A DNA stretch of 64,000 nucleotides from Streptomyces sp. CA-210063 (GTDB taxonomy: Bacteria > Actinomycetota > Actinomycetes > Streptomycetales > Streptomycetaceae), in contig NZ_CP102512.1 of assembly GCF_024612015.1 (NCBI RefSeq), positions 7,068,001-7,132,000 on the forward strand, given 5' to 3'. This document shows, piece after piece, positions 26,773 to 34,877 of this stretch. The translations under genes were made by a program, and so were the position numbers. The first letter of the stretch is position 1; every line of letters starts with the position of its first letter. The notes beneath the pieces were generated by a model. That model was not told where the DNA came from and made no database searches. It saw only the letters and a program-made list of their open reading frames with translations.

Positions 26773-27945
26773 ATGGCAGCAGGACGAGAGCGGCGCGCGG
26801 CGGCCGATACGTTCACGGCCCGGATGAAGAAGCTGGTTCACCGGGCCCGCACAGGCCTGCGCAAATCCGCCGTCGACTACTTCCGCGGGGACGGCTCCGA
26901 CTGGATCGCCCTGGCCGGTCTGCTGCTGATGATCCCGGTGATCGCCTGCTTCACGATGGTCAACGAGGTGTGGTTCTCACCCGCCGTCCTCGTCCTCCCC
27001 ATCGTCGCCGGCGGACTCCTGCTCCGCCCCGCCAGCCTGCTCGGCCTGTACGCGGCCGCCGCGACCGCGCTGATCGTGGAGTCCGTACGGCTCGGCCCCT
27101 ATACCGAGGGCCCGGCCCGGGTGACCCCGGGCATAGTGCTCGTGGTCGCCGCCTGCGGTTTCTTCGGCCTTCTCATCGCCCAGTTCCGCAGCCGCGTCGG
27201 CGTCCCCTGGCGGCGCGGCGGCACCATGCTCTTCGACCTGCGTGAACGCATCCGCGTCCAGAGCAAGTTGCCGCAGCTGCCGGCCGGTTGGCACCGCGAG
27301 ATGGCCCTGCGTCCGGCGGGCGGCCAGTCCTTCTCGGGCGACTTCGTCGTTGCCGCCCGGACCAACGGCGGCCGCACCCTCGAAGTCGTCCTCACCGACG
27401 TCTCCGGCAAGGGCATGGACGCCGGCTCCCGCGCCCTGCTTCTCTCCGGCGCCTTCGGCGGCCTGCTGGGATCGCTCCCACCGCACGCGTTCCTCCCGGC
27501 GGCGAACGGCTATCTCCTCCGCCAGGACTGGGACGAGGGCTTCGCGACCTCCATCCACCTCGTCCTCGACCTCGACTCCGGCGACTACGAACTCTTCTCC
27601 GCCGGCCACCCGCCCGGCCTCCAGCTCAGCGCCGGCACCGGCCGCTGGGAGGAGAAGGCCGCCGAGGGCCCCCTCCTGGGCGTCTACGACGGTGCCCAGT
27701 TCGACCCGGTCAAGGGCTCGCTGCGCCCCGGCGACGTCCTGATGCTCTTCACCGACGGCCTCGTCGAGACCTCCGACCGCGACATCGTCGAGGGCATCGA
27801 CCGCCTCACCGGCGAGGCCGACCGCTATGTCGCAGGCGGCTTCCACGGCGCCGCCTGGCACCTCATCGAAGCCGTGGCCAAGGACGTCAACGACGACCGA
27901 GCCCTGCTGCTGATCTGCCGAGAGGGCCCCACAGCGGGAAAGTAA
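26773..27945 (+). CDS. Membrane-bound SpoIIE-type protein Ser/Thr phosphatase
   Basis: A 390-residue PP2C-family phosphatase. Residues about 45-140 contain three to four transmembrane segments (WIALAGLLLMIPVIACF, AVLVLPIVAGGLLL, VTPGIVLVVAACGFFGLLIA). The cytosolic catalytic domain from about 175 shows SFSGDFVVA and LTDVSGKGMDA (metal-binding Asp), then FATSIHLVLDLDSGDYELFSAGHPP and VLMLFTDGLVE. Such proteins dephosphorylate anti-sigma antagonists in partner-switching circuits. No sigma or anti-sigma gene is adjacent. ATG 26773 has AAGG upstream; Met18 is a possible alternative start. Confidence 0.92.
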   Translation: MAAGRERRAAADTFTARMKKLVHRARTGLRKSAVDYFRGDGSDWIALAGLLLMIPVIACFTMVNEVWFSPAVLVLPIVAGGLLLRPASLLGLYAAAATALIVESVRLGPYTEGPARVTPGIVLVVAACGFFGLLIAQFRSRVGVPWRRGGTMLFDLRERIRVQSKLPQLPAGWHREMALRPAGGQSFSGDFVVAARTNGGRTLEVVLTDVSGKGMDAGSRALLLSGAFGGLLGSLPPHAFLPAANGYLLRQDWDEGFATSIHLVLDLDSGDYELFSAGHPPGLQLSAGTGRWEEKAAEGPLLGVYDGAQFDPVKGSLRPGDVLMLFTDGLVETSDRDIVEGIDRLTGEADRYVAGGFHGAAWHLIEAVAKDVNDDRALLLICREGPTAGK

Positions 27946-27961
27946 CGGCCCCGGCCGTTTT
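27944..27961 (+). terminator. Short GC hairpin after the phosphatase gene
   Basis: AACGGCC (27944-27950) and GGCCGTT (27953-27959) with a short T-run, directly at the stop codon. Confidence 0.4.
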
Positions 27962-28105
27962 AGGGGCCCGGAGAACTACGCGATCACCCACGACGTCAGG
28001 GTCACGGAAAACTACGCGATCAACCACGCCGTCAGGGTCACGGAGAACCACGCGATCAACCACGCCGTCAGGGGCGCGGGGAACTGCGCGATCAACCACG
28101 ACGAA
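27962..28105 (+). repeat. 36-bp tandem array of the dispersed repeat, four copies
   Basis: Units at 27962, 27998, 28034 and 28070 are each 36 bp. Unit 4 carries the canonical AGGGGCGCGGGGAACTGCGC. Units 1-3 carry variants (GGGCCCGGAGAACTACGC, GGTCACGGAAAACTACGC, GGTCACGGAGAACCACGC). All continue with GATCAACCACG-type sequence. The array fills most of the phosphatase-HD intergenic space. Confidence 0.92.
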
Positions 28106-28151
28106 CCCGCACTCGCCGACGAGCCCATCCTCCCGAGCTCCAAGGCGGGTT

Positions 28152-28170
28152 CCAGGGGCGCAGCCCCTGG
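28152..28170. repeat. CCAGGGGC hairpin element
   Basis: CCAGGGGC (28152-28159) and GCCCCTGG (28163-28170) around GCA form a perfect hairpin, followed by G-rich GGATGGGACGGGTAGGGGCG. It resembles a second recurrent Streptomyces intergenic motif and sits 74 bp upstream of the HD gene start. Confidence 0.6.
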
Positions 28171-28243
28171 GGATGGGACGGGTAGGGGCGGCGGGGGCGA
28201 CAATCCAGACCCGCACCCACCACACGACAGGAGCCCCACCCCG

Positions 28244-28732
28244 ATGCCCCCAACCCCTCTCCCTCTCCCCCTCCCCCTCCCCGAAGTAGAGGCCCTCGCA
28301 AGGACCGCCCACGCAACCCAGACCGACAAGGCCGGCCGCCCCTACACCGAGCACCTCCAGGCGGTGGCCCACGGAGTCAAGGCACGCGGCGGCGACGCGG
28401 AGCAGATCGCCGCAGCCTGGCTGCACGACGCCGTCGAGGACCACGCCCTCACCGAGGCGTGGCTGGCCGAGGCTCCGCTGACCGCCCGCACGAAGGCCAT
28501 CGTGCTGGCCCTCACCAAACGCCCGGGCGAACCCCCGGAGGCGTACGCCGCCCGTATCCTCGCCACCCCGGGCGCCCTCCTCGTCAAGCAGTCGGACCTC
28601 GCGCACAACGCCGACCCGGCCCGGCTCGCCGTCCTGGACGAACCCACCCGCACCCGCCTGACGAAGAAGTACGCCCACATGCGAAACCTCCTCGGCCTGC
28701 CGGACGAACCGGCGGCCGAGGAGGTGACGTGA
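28244..28732 (+). CDS. Small HD-domain phosphohydrolase, SpoT/Mesh1-like
   Basis: A 162-residue protein consisting almost entirely of an HD domain. Ligand residues line up with the ppGpp hydrolase domain of SpoT/Mesh1: H37 (YTEHL), H61-D62 (WLHDAVED, with E65-D66) and D118 (KQSDLAHN, N122). No synthetase, TGS or ACT domain is present. It may therefore be a small alarmone hydrolase or a nucleotide phosphohydrolase; sequence alone does not decide. The N-terminus PPTPLPLPLPLPE is encoded by a CT-rich microsatellite, so its length probably varies. It is convergent with the acyltransferase gene. Confidence 0.82.
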   Translation: MPPTPLPLPLPLPEVEALARTAHATQTDKAGRPYTEHLQAVAHGVKARGGDAEQIAAAWLHDAVEDHALTEAWLAEAPLTARTKAIVLALTKRPGEPPEAYAARILATPGALLVKQSDLAHNADPARLAVLDEPTRTRLTKKYAHMRNLLGLPDEPAAEEVT

Positions 28733-28802
28733 CGGACAACCTCTGAGGGTCGAACAAGGGCTGAAGAAGGGCCGAAGAAGGGCCCAAGGAACCCGGGCCG
28801 CC

Positions 28803-30005
28803 CTACGCCTTGGCCCCGACCTTCCCCCGCTCGCGCGCCAGCTCCGTGGCGTCCCGCTTGAACGCCCACTTCATCTCGGGCTCCATGGCGAACCGGAACA
28901 TCCGCTGCACCGGCGGGGTGCACAGCACGGTGATGACGGCCGCCGCGAAGAGGGTGACGAGCAGCTCTCCGAGCGGCTGATACACCCACGCACTGGCGTC
29001 GTACCAGTCCCAGAAGCGCGAGCCCTTCGCGAGGAACCCGTGCAGCAGATAGCCGTACAGCGTGCCCGCGCCCAGGACGGTGAACCACATCTTCCGCCGG
29101 GGCACCCAGGCGAAGAAGCAGGTCGTGAGCAGCATGGAGCAGCCGAACAGCGCGAAGGTCATGACGACCCCGGCCCACCACGGCGCACCCAACTCCTGCG
29201 CGCTGTCGCGGTGGTAGAACCAGGCCGAGTTCATGTCGGGCCCCACCCAGTAGGCCAGGGCCAGCGCGCTCGCCGCCACCGGCACGGACAGGATCCGCAC
29301 CTCACGGCGCCGCATGAACTGGAAGTGCGCGGGCTTCATGAAGAGACCGACGACGAAGAACGGCAGGAACTGCAGCACGCGTTGCAGATCCAGGTCGTCG
29401 CCGATGTCGGGCGAGACGGAGGCGAGCGCCGCGATGCCGAGCGCCACCGGGATCGGCCAGCGGACGACCTTCCACAGCGGCGTCGTCAGCCGCCACACGA
29501 ACAGCGCGATCAGGAACCAGGTGAGGTACCAGGGGTCGAGCAGACTGATCGGGTGCGAGGGGTCGTCGTTGCCGTACCGCTTGAAGACGGAGTAGGCGAC
29601 CTCGAAGAGGACGTACGGCACGGCTATGCCGGTGACCAGCCGCCGGAGCCGGTCGGGGCGCATGTCGAAACTGCGCGAGAAGTAGCCGGAGATGATGATG
29701 AACGCCGGCATGTGGAAGGTGTACACGACCATGTACAGCGCCTCGGCGGCACGGCTGTGGTCGGTCAGCGGCTCCCAGGCGTGCCCCATCGCGACGAGCA
29801 CGATGGCGAGGTACTTGGCGTTGTCGAAGAACGCGTCACGTTGTTTGGCCGGTCTGGCCTCCGGGGAGGCGCCACTTGGCGTCGGGTGGGGGGACGAGGA
29901 CTTCAGCGAGCGCGGACTCGGCACTCCGTCCGCCGGCGACTGTGGTGACTGTGCCGGGGGGAGCGGCGCCCTGGGCCGGCCGTGCGGTCGCAGCGAGTTC
30001 GTCAC
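28803..30005 (-). CDS. Acyltransferase 3 family membrane protein
   Basis: A 400-residue integral membrane protein with about ten helices that probably transfers an acyl group to a surface glycan or lipid. The beginning of the domain, FFDNAKYLAIVLVAMGHAWE, and MPAFIIISGYFSR are typical of the OafA/WecH family. GTG 30005 is preferred over the longer frame because GGGAGGG stands directly before it. About 55 Pro/Ser-rich residues precede the first helix. A candidate promoter lies at 30090-30119. The substrate is unknown. Confidence 0.87.
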   Translation of the reverse strand: MTNSLRPHGRPRAPLPPAQSPQSPADGVPSPRSLKSSSPHPTPSGASPEARPAKQRDAFFDNAKYLAIVLVAMGHAWEPLTDHSRAAEALYMVVYTFHMPAFIIISGYFSRSFDMRPDRLRRLVTGIAVPYVLFEVAYSVFKRYGNDDPSHPISLLDPWYLTWFLIALFVWRLTTPLWKVVRWPIPVALGIAALASVSPDIGDDLDLQRVLQFLPFFVVGLFMKPAHFQFMRRREVRILSVPVAASALALAYWVGPDMNSAWFYHRDSAQELGAPWWAGVVMTFALFGCSMLLTTCFFAWVPRRKMWFTVLGAGTLYGYLLHGFLAKGSRFWDWYDASAWVYQPLGELLVTLFAAAVITVLCTPPVQRMFRFAMEPEMKWAFKRDATELARERGKVGAKA

Positions 30006-30089
30006 AGACCCTCCCGCCGGAAACTCGGCGGGGCGGTCCGAGCACTCGCTGCGCAAGTGGGGGACGAGGCAGCGGTGAACATCTGAGGC

Positions 30090-30119
30090 ACCCTAGCGTT
30101 GTCTGTGCGATTTCGTAAA
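30090..30119 (-). promoter_or_regulatory. Candidate housekeeping promoter of the acyltransferase gene
   Basis: On the minus strand TTTACG (-35) and TAGGGT (-10) are separated by 18 bp, about 85 bp upstream of the GTG. This matches the Streptomyces vegetative (HrdB) pattern moderately well. Confidence 0.4.
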
Positions 30120-30606
30120 ACCACCGACGTGAATCCTGTATTGAGGGGTACGTGTCACCTGCGAGTACCCCGGATTCGGTGAAGCTGTCATCGGGCAGAG
30201 CGTCACCGTCCGTGCACCGCAGGGCAGATGGCATGAGGGGAAGGCGACCCTTCTGTCCGCATTCATCCCGACTAAATGGTGCATAACATGCGCAGGCGAC
30301 TCCGGTGAAATGTCCGGTTAATTGCTCGCCTGGGTAAGGCGCTTGATGTGTCTGTGGCAACAATTCGAATTACCTGCGGACGATATGTGTGTGCACGGAA
30401 ACGATCACTCTGAATTCCCCACGGACGCCTGCTCGTTGGCGGAGGATGCGTGGGGGGACGTGCGTCGGGATCCGTGTGATCGTGGCCGACGTTGCCCCAC
30501 CAGCCGCATACGAAGGCCTGGTTGGTGGCACGATGGTTCTGGCGGGGTGCGCGTGGGGTCGGCGCCCCGGGCCGGGAGTGCGGACCGACCGAGGGTGTGA
30601 TCTGTT
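30120..30606. other. About 490-bp lower-GC intergenic region
   Basis: The stretch from about 30110 to 30420 is clearly poorer in GC than its surroundings (for example GGTTAATTGCTC, CAACAATTCGAATTACC). It contains an imperfect operator-like hairpin GGGGTAC/GTACCCC (30145-30171). Short open frames here (30322-30600, 30389-30655) have no recognisable product. It may hold regulatory sequence or an acquired fragment. Confidence 0.45.
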
Positions 30607-30801
30607 GTGGCCATTTCGCTGTCAGTGGTGCTCTTGCTGGGGATCATCCTGGTAGTCCTGATGCGAGGAGGGACGATCAAGGCCGGACCGGCCGTCGTCG
30701 CCATCCTCTTCGGCTTCTTCCTCGCCTCGACGGGCATGGCCGACGACATCCAACGCTTCCTGAACTCGATAGCGGACACGATCAACTCGATCCAGTTCTA
30801 G
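30607..30801 (+). CDS. Small two-segment membrane protein, 64 aa
   Basis: A GTG-started 64-residue protein with two hydrophobic segments (ISLSVVLLLGIILVVLM and AVVAILFGFFLAST) joined by a Gly/Lys turn. It ends with an amphipathic tail DDIQRFLNSIADTINSIQ. The clean hydrophobic-turn-hydrophobic layout and high coding quality support a real gene. I cannot assign a function; similar short proteins are conserved in Streptomyces. Confidence 0.72.
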   Translation: MAISLSVVLLLGIILVVLMRGGTIKAGPAVVAILFGFFLASTGMADDIQRFLNSIADTINSIQF

Positions 30802-30866
30802 TGACCGACCGGATGCGTAGCGTGAAAGGGTCATGCCGCGTACGCGGCGCGAAGCCATACGAAAAT

Positions 30867-30910
30867 CCTCCGGCCCGGTTGGGAGGAGTCCCTCGAAACC
30901 GGGCCGGAGG
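30867..30910 (-). terminator. Terminator of the tRNA-Gly gene
   Basis: CCTCCGGCCCGGTT (30867-30880) and AACCGGGCCGGAGG (30897-30910) form a perfect 14-bp stem. On the minus strand it is followed by ATTTTC, right after the tRNA 3' end. It may also stop transcription from 30607-30801. Confidence 0.8.
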
Positions 30911-30914
30911 CCGT

Positions 30915-30988
30915 TGGAGCGGGCGACGGGAATCGAACCCGCGTAGCTAGTTTGGAAGACTAGGGCTCTACCATTGAGCTACGCCCGC
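30915..30988 (-). tRNA. tRNA-Gly (TCC)
   Basis: A complete cloverleaf on the minus strand. The acceptor stem is GCGGGCG/CGCCCGC, the D arm GCTCAATGGTAGAGC, the anticodon loop CTTCCAA with anticodon TCC, and the T arm GCGGGTTCGATTCCCGT. The discriminator T is followed by an encoded CCA (30915-30917). Confidence 0.96.
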
Positions 30989-31165
30989 ACAGCGCGCGCC
31001 ACAGGTCGCAGGACCGCGGCACAGAAGGCATCGTAGCGGGTCGGGTGCCCCCGCCGCACACCGCTTCCCGGCCGCGCCCGTCACCCGCCGTCGTACGCCC
31101 CCGCGCACTCCGTAAATGCGGCAACCGCGCGGGCTGGGGGCATGTACCCTACGTGTCGCACCAGA

Positions 31166-31242
31166 CGGGGTGTGGCGCAGCTTGGTAGCGCGTCCGCTTT
31201 GGGAGCGGAAGGCCGTGGGTTCAAATCCCGCCACCCCGACCA
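31166..31242 (+). tRNA. tRNA-Pro (TGG)
   Basis: Acceptor stem CGGGGTG/CACCCCG, D arm GCGCAGCTTGGTAGCGC, anticodon stem TCCGC/GCGGA with loop TTTGGGA (anticodon TGG) and T arm GTGGGTTCAAATCCCGC. The discriminator A is followed by an encoded CCA (31240-31242). Confidence 0.96.
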
Positions 31243-31282
31243 CCGTGCCGGACGGCGCGCCCGCCACCGGCAAGATCACCTT

Positions 31283-31311
31283 TTGGGGCGTGTACCGCCT
31301 GCGGTTACTAT
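31283..31311 (+). promoter_or_regulatory. Candidate vegetative promoter of tig
   Basis: TTGGGG (31283-31288), a 17-bp spacer and TACTAT (31306-31311), about 125 bp before the tig start. Confidence 0.45.
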
Positions 31312-31434
31312 GCAAGCTGCGCGCCCGTGTGTCTGCACTCACGTATATCAAGGGCCGCGAATCCGCTGAAGCCCTGCCGCTCCCGGCAAGGACAGGCAGA
31401 ACCCCAAGAAGTCAGCCCCCAAGGAGACCGAACC

Positions 31435-32835
31435 GTGAAGAGCGCCGTGGAGACCCTGAACCCGACCCGGGTTCGGCTCAGCATCGAGGTGCCCTTCGAG
31501 GAGCTCAAGGACAGCCTCGACGCGGCGTACAAGAAGATCAACCAGCAGGTCACGGTGAAGGGCTTCCGCAAGGGCAAGATCCCGGCCCGCGTCATCGACC
31601 AGCGGTTCGGCCGCGGTGCGGTCCTGGAGGAGGCGGTCAACGACGCGCTCCCGAAGTTCTACACCGACGCGGTCAACGAGGCCGAGCTCAACGTCCTGGG
31701 CCAGCCCGAGGTCGACATCACGGAGCTGAAGGACGGCGAGACGCTGAACTTCACCGCCGAGGTCGACGTCCGCCCGACCATCGAGATCCCGGACTACTCC
31801 GGCATCGAGGTCGAGGTCGACGCCGTCGAGGTCACCGAGGAGGACGTCGACGAGGCGGTCGAGCAGCTCCGTGAGCGCTTCGCCTCGACCTCCCCGGTCG
31901 AGCGTGCCGCCGAGGACGGCGACGTCGTCACGATCGACCTGCAGGCCAAGGTCGACGGCGAGGTCCTGGAGGACGGCGTCGCCGACGGCGTCTCCTACAC
32001 CATCGGCTCCGGCGAGCTGCTGGAAGGCATCGACGACGCCGTGAAGGGCCTGGAGGCCGGTGGCGAGGCCACCTTCACCTCCGAGCTGAAGGGCGGCTCG
32101 GCGGCCGGCAAGGAGGCCGAGGTCTCCGTCAAGGTCACCCAGGTCGCCGCCCGCGAACTGCCCGAGCTGGACGACGAGTTCGCGCAGCTCGCCTCCGAGT
32201 TCGACACCCTCGAGGAGCTGCGGGCGGACAGCCGCAAGCGCCTGGAGAACATGAAGCAGTACGACCAGGCCACGCAGGCCCAGGAGCGCGTCCTGGAGAA
32301 GCTCCTGGAGATCGTCGAGGTGCCCGTCCCCGAGAAGCTGCTCGAGGACGAGATCAACACCCGCAAGCACAACCTGGAGCACCACCAGCTCGGCCAGATG
32401 GGTCTCGACCTCGAGAAGTACCTCGAGATCCAGGGCAAGACGGCCGAGGAGTTCGAGGCCGAGACCAAGGAAGCGGCCGTCAAGGGCATCAAGACCCAGT
32501 TCGTCCTCGACGAGCTGGTCGCCAAGGAGAAGCTGAACGTCAACCAGGAGGAGCTCACCGAGCACCTCATGCGCCGCGCGGCCTCCTCCGGCATGTCCCC
32601 GGACCAGTTCGCCCAGGCCGTCGTCCAGAACAACCAGGTCCAGCTCCTCGTCGGCGAGGTCGCCCGCGGCAAGGCCCTGGCCCTCGTCGTCGAGTCCTCC
32701 ACGGTGAAGGACACCAACGGCGAGATCGTCGACCTGGACGACGAGGACGAGGACGAGACCACCGAGGGCTCCGCCGAGGAGACCGAGGAGACCCCGGCTG
32801 CCGCCGAGGCCGAGGAGAAGGCCCCCGAGGCCTGA
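31435..32835 (+). CDS. tig: Trigger factor
   Basis: A 466-residue ribosome-associated chaperone and peptidyl-prolyl isomerase. The ribosome-docking signature is GFRKGKIP (43-50). The FKBP-type domain covers about 165-245 ([16 protein letters not shown]...[12 protein letters not shown]). The C-terminal helical domain follows, and the last 45 residues are an acidic Glu/Asp/Thr tail typical of actinobacterial Tig. GTG 31435 has AAGGAG upstream. It sits upstream of clpP1-clpP2-clpX as in many bacteria, separated by a terminator and a repeat block, so it is a separate transcription unit. Confidence 0.97.
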   Translation: MKSAVETLNPTRVRLSIEVPFEELKDSLDAAYKKINQQVTVKGFRKGKIPARVIDQRFGRGAVLEEAVNDALPKFYTDAVNEAELNVLGQPEVDITELKDGETLNFTAEVDVRPTIEIPDYSGIEVEVDAVEVTEEDVDEAVEQLRERFASTSPVERAAEDGDVVTIDLQAKVDGEVLEDGVADGVSYTIGSGELLEGIDDAVKGLEAGGEATFTSELKGGSAAGKEAEVSVKVTQVAARELPELDDEFAQLASEFDTLEELRADSRKRLENMKQYDQATQAQERVLEKLLEIVEVPVPEKLLEDEINTRKHNLEHHQLGQMGLDLEKYLEIQGKTAEEFEAETKEAAVKGIKTQFVLDELVAKEKLNVNQEELTEHLMRRAASSGMSPDQFAQAVVQNNQVQLLVGEVARGKALALVVESSTVKDTNGEIVDLDDEDEDETTEGSAEETEETPAAAEAEEKAPEA

Positions 32836-32856
32836 TCGCTCCGCTCGTAACGCCGT

Positions 32857-32893
32857 GATGGGCCCCTGGGGACTTGTGACCCGGGGGCCCATC
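32857..32893 (+). terminator. Terminator of tig
   Basis: GATGGGCCCC (32857-32866) and GGGGCCCATC (32884-32893), with additional GGG/CCC pairing inside. Confidence 0.75.
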
Positions 32894-32902
32894 CGCTTCC
32901 CC

Positions 32903-33020
32903 AGGGGCGCGGGGAAACTGCGCGACCAGCCCCCTGCGAGCCGCACCCGCCGACACACCTGGTGTGGCGGACGCGTCTGCGGCCTGTCCGTGGCTCGTCG
33001 CGCAGTTCCCCGCGCCCCTT
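32903..33020. repeat. Inverted pair of dispersed repeats upstream of clpP1
   Basis: A plus-oriented copy (32903-32930, AGGGGCGCGGGGAAACTGCG) and a minus-oriented copy (about 32989-33020) face each other across about 60 bp that contains the palindromic CACACCTGGTGTG. The pair ends about 50 bp before the ClgR-type box of clpP1. Confidence 0.85.
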
Positions 33021-33069
33021 ACGGGGCCGGTGGCCCCACCGCACCCCCGGCCCCACCAGCGGAGCCCAT

Positions 33070-33084
33070 GCGCTGACAGCGAAC
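33070..33084 (-). promoter_or_regulatory. ClgR-type operator upstream of clpP1
   Basis: The minus strand reads GTTCGC-TGTCA-GCG (33071-33084), which fits the GTTCGC-N5-GCG box recognised by the Clp/Lon activator ClgR. It lies about 40 bp upstream of a -10-like TAGGGT (33123-33128), a distance suited to activation. Confidence 0.65.
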
Positions 33085-33225
33085 AGTTCCCTTTGCGGGA
33101 TTCCTCGACGGTGCCCTCGCGTTAGGGTCCATGAATACGAGGGCAGTGGAGTCCCCGAACGGCTCCAGCCCCGCAGGGAAACGTGAAGACGGCCCGGCGC
33201 CGTCGTAAGACGAGCAGGTGGATAC

Positions 33226-33846
33226 GTGACGAATCTGATGCCCTCCGCCGCCGGCGAGCCTTCCATCGGTGGTGGCCTCGGCGACCAGGTCTACAACCGG
33301 CTGCTCAACGAGCGGATCATCTTCCTCGGCCAGCCGGTCGACGACGACATTGCCAACAAGATCACCGCACAGCTTCTGCTCCTTGCCGCGGACCCCGACA
33401 AGGACATCTACCTCTACATCAACAGCCCCGGCGGCTCGATCACGGCCGGCATGGCGATCTACGACACGATGCAGTTCATCAAGAACGACGTGGTGACCAT
33501 CGCCATGGGCCTCGCGGCCTCGATGGGCCAGTTCCTGCTCAGCGCGGGCACGCCCGGCAAGCGCTTCGCGCTGCCCAACGCCGAGATCCTGATCCACCAG
33601 CCCTCGGCCGGCCTGGCCGGTTCCGCCTCGGACATCAAGATCCACGCCGAGCGGCTGCTGCACACCAAGAAGCGCATGGCGGAACTCACCTCCCAGCACA
33701 CGGGTCAGACCGTCGACCAGGTGACCCGCGACTCGGACCGCGACCGCTGGTTCGACGCCTTCGAGGCCAAGGAGTACGGCCTCATCGACGACGTCATCCC
33801 CACGGCCGCCGGCATGCCGGGCGGCGGCGGTACCGGGGCGGCCTGA
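33226..33846 (+). CDS. clpP1: ATP-dependent Clp protease proteolytic subunit 1
   Basis: A 206-residue serine peptidase that forms the proteolytic chamber with ClpP2. Catalytic Ser99 (GLAASMG), His124 (LIHQP) and Asp169 (RDSDRD) are all present. [19 protein letters not shown] is the canonical core. GTG 33226 follows AGGTGG. The first gene of the clpP1-clpP2 operon, it has a ClgR box upstream. The complex degrades regulators and misfolded proteins with ClpX or ClpC as the unfoldase and is needed for normal development in Streptomyces (family knowledge). Confidence 0.96.
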   Translation: MTNLMPSAAGEPSIGGGLGDQVYNRLLNERIIFLGQPVDDDIANKITAQLLLLAADPDKDIYLYINSPGGSITAGMAIYDTMQFIKNDVVTIAMGLAASMGQFLLSAGTPGKRFALPNAEILIHQPSAGLAGSASDIKIHAERLLHTKKRMAELTSQHTGQTVDQVTRDSDRDRWFDAFEAKEYGLIDDVIPTAAGMPGGGGTGAA

Positions 33847-33992
33847 GAGCCGAAGACGGCAGCAGGGCCCCAGAGCGCTCCCCGGAGCCCCTGAAAGCCC
33901 GCCGGGGGAGTCCCAGAGCCTCCCCAGGGCCGTCAGCGCCCCTCCCAGTCCCTCCCCAGCCCACCGCCCCAGCCCTCTTTCCAGGAGACACC

Positions 33993-34673
33993 GTGAACGA
34001 CTTCCCCGGCAGCGGCCTCTTCGCCCGCACCGAGGCCGAGTACACCGGCCCCCGCGCCGAGTCCCGCTATGTCATCCCCCGCTTCGTCGAGCGCACCTCG
34101 CAGGGCATCCGCGAGTACGACCCGTACGCCAAGCTCTTCGAGGAGCGGGTGATCTTCCTCGGCGTCCAGATCGACGACGCCTCCGCCAACGACGTCATGG
34201 CGCAGCTGCTGTGCCTGGAGTCGATGGACCCCGACCGGGACATCTCGGTCTACATCAACAGCCCCGGCGGCTCCTTCACGGCGCTCACGGCCATCTACGA
34301 CACGATGCAGTTCGTGAAGCCCGACATCCAGACGGTCTGCATGGGCCAGGCGGCCTCCGCCGCCGCGATCCTGCTGGCCGCCGGTACGCCGGGCAAGCGC
34401 ATGGCGCTCCCGAACGCCCGGGTGCTGATCCACCAGCCGTACAGCGAGACGGGCCGCGGTCAGGTCTCCGACCTGGAGATCGCCGCCAACGAGATCCTCC
34501 GGATGCGCGCGCAGCTGGAGGAGATGCTGGCCAAGCACTCGACCACGCCGATCGAGAAGATCCGCGAGGACATCGAGCGCGACAAGATCCTCACGGCCGA
34601 GGACGCACTGTCGTACGGCCTGATCGACCAGATCATCTCCACCCGGAAGATGAACAACGCGGACGTCCGCTGA
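33993..34673 (+). CDS. clpP2: ATP-dependent Clp protease proteolytic subunit 2
   Basis: A 226-residue partner of ClpP1. Ser122 (GQAASAA), His147 (LIHQPY) and Asp193 (REDIERD) form the triad. It has a 45-residue N-terminal extension (propeptide) relative to ClpP1, including the Tyr-rich segment [18 protein letters not shown], likely removed by autoprocessing. GTG 33993 follows CCAGGAGACA. It begins 146 bp after clpP1 and is probably in the same transcript. It is followed by a structured spacer before clpX. Confidence 0.96.
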   Translation: MNDFPGSGLFARTEAEYTGPRAESRYVIPRFVERTSQGIREYDPYAKLFEERVIFLGVQIDDASANDVMAQLLCLESMDPDRDISVYINSPGGSFTALTAIYDTMQFVKPDIQTVCMGQAASAAAILLAAGTPGKRMALPNARVLIHQPYSETGRGQVSDLEIAANEILRMRAQLEEMLAKHSTTPIEKIREDIERDKILTAEDALSYGLIDQIISTRKMNNADVR

Positions 34674-34700
34674 GGCCGGAAAAGCTGTATTGTCTGCCGC

Positions 34701-34773
34701 CCCTTGGCATGGTTGGCACCGTTCGACCCAGTGCACGACAAGGTGCACGTCAAAGCGAACCATGCCAAGGGGG
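34701..34773 (+). promoter_or_regulatory. Structured spacer between clpP2 and clpX
   Basis: CCCCTTGGCATGGTT (34701-34715) pairs perfectly with AACCATGCCAAGGGG (34759-34773) across a 43-nt loop that holds two GTGCAC copies, themselves able to pair. Then follow two GGGGGGCCC copies. It may be an attenuator that sets clpX expression relative to clpP1P2. Confidence 0.6.
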
Positions 34774-34877
34774 GCCCGAACGGGGGGCCCGGCAAGGTAC
34801 CGTCGACATAAGGCAGCACCAGGAGCCGCTGGATTCCAATTGTCCAGGCGTCTCCCATGGCGAAGGGGAAGCACACC

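Noticed and set aside
30915..31242. tRNA-associated integration site with an integrated element
   Set aside because: Both tRNA genes are intact. I see no integrase, no duplicated tRNA 3' end and only ordinary genes on either side.
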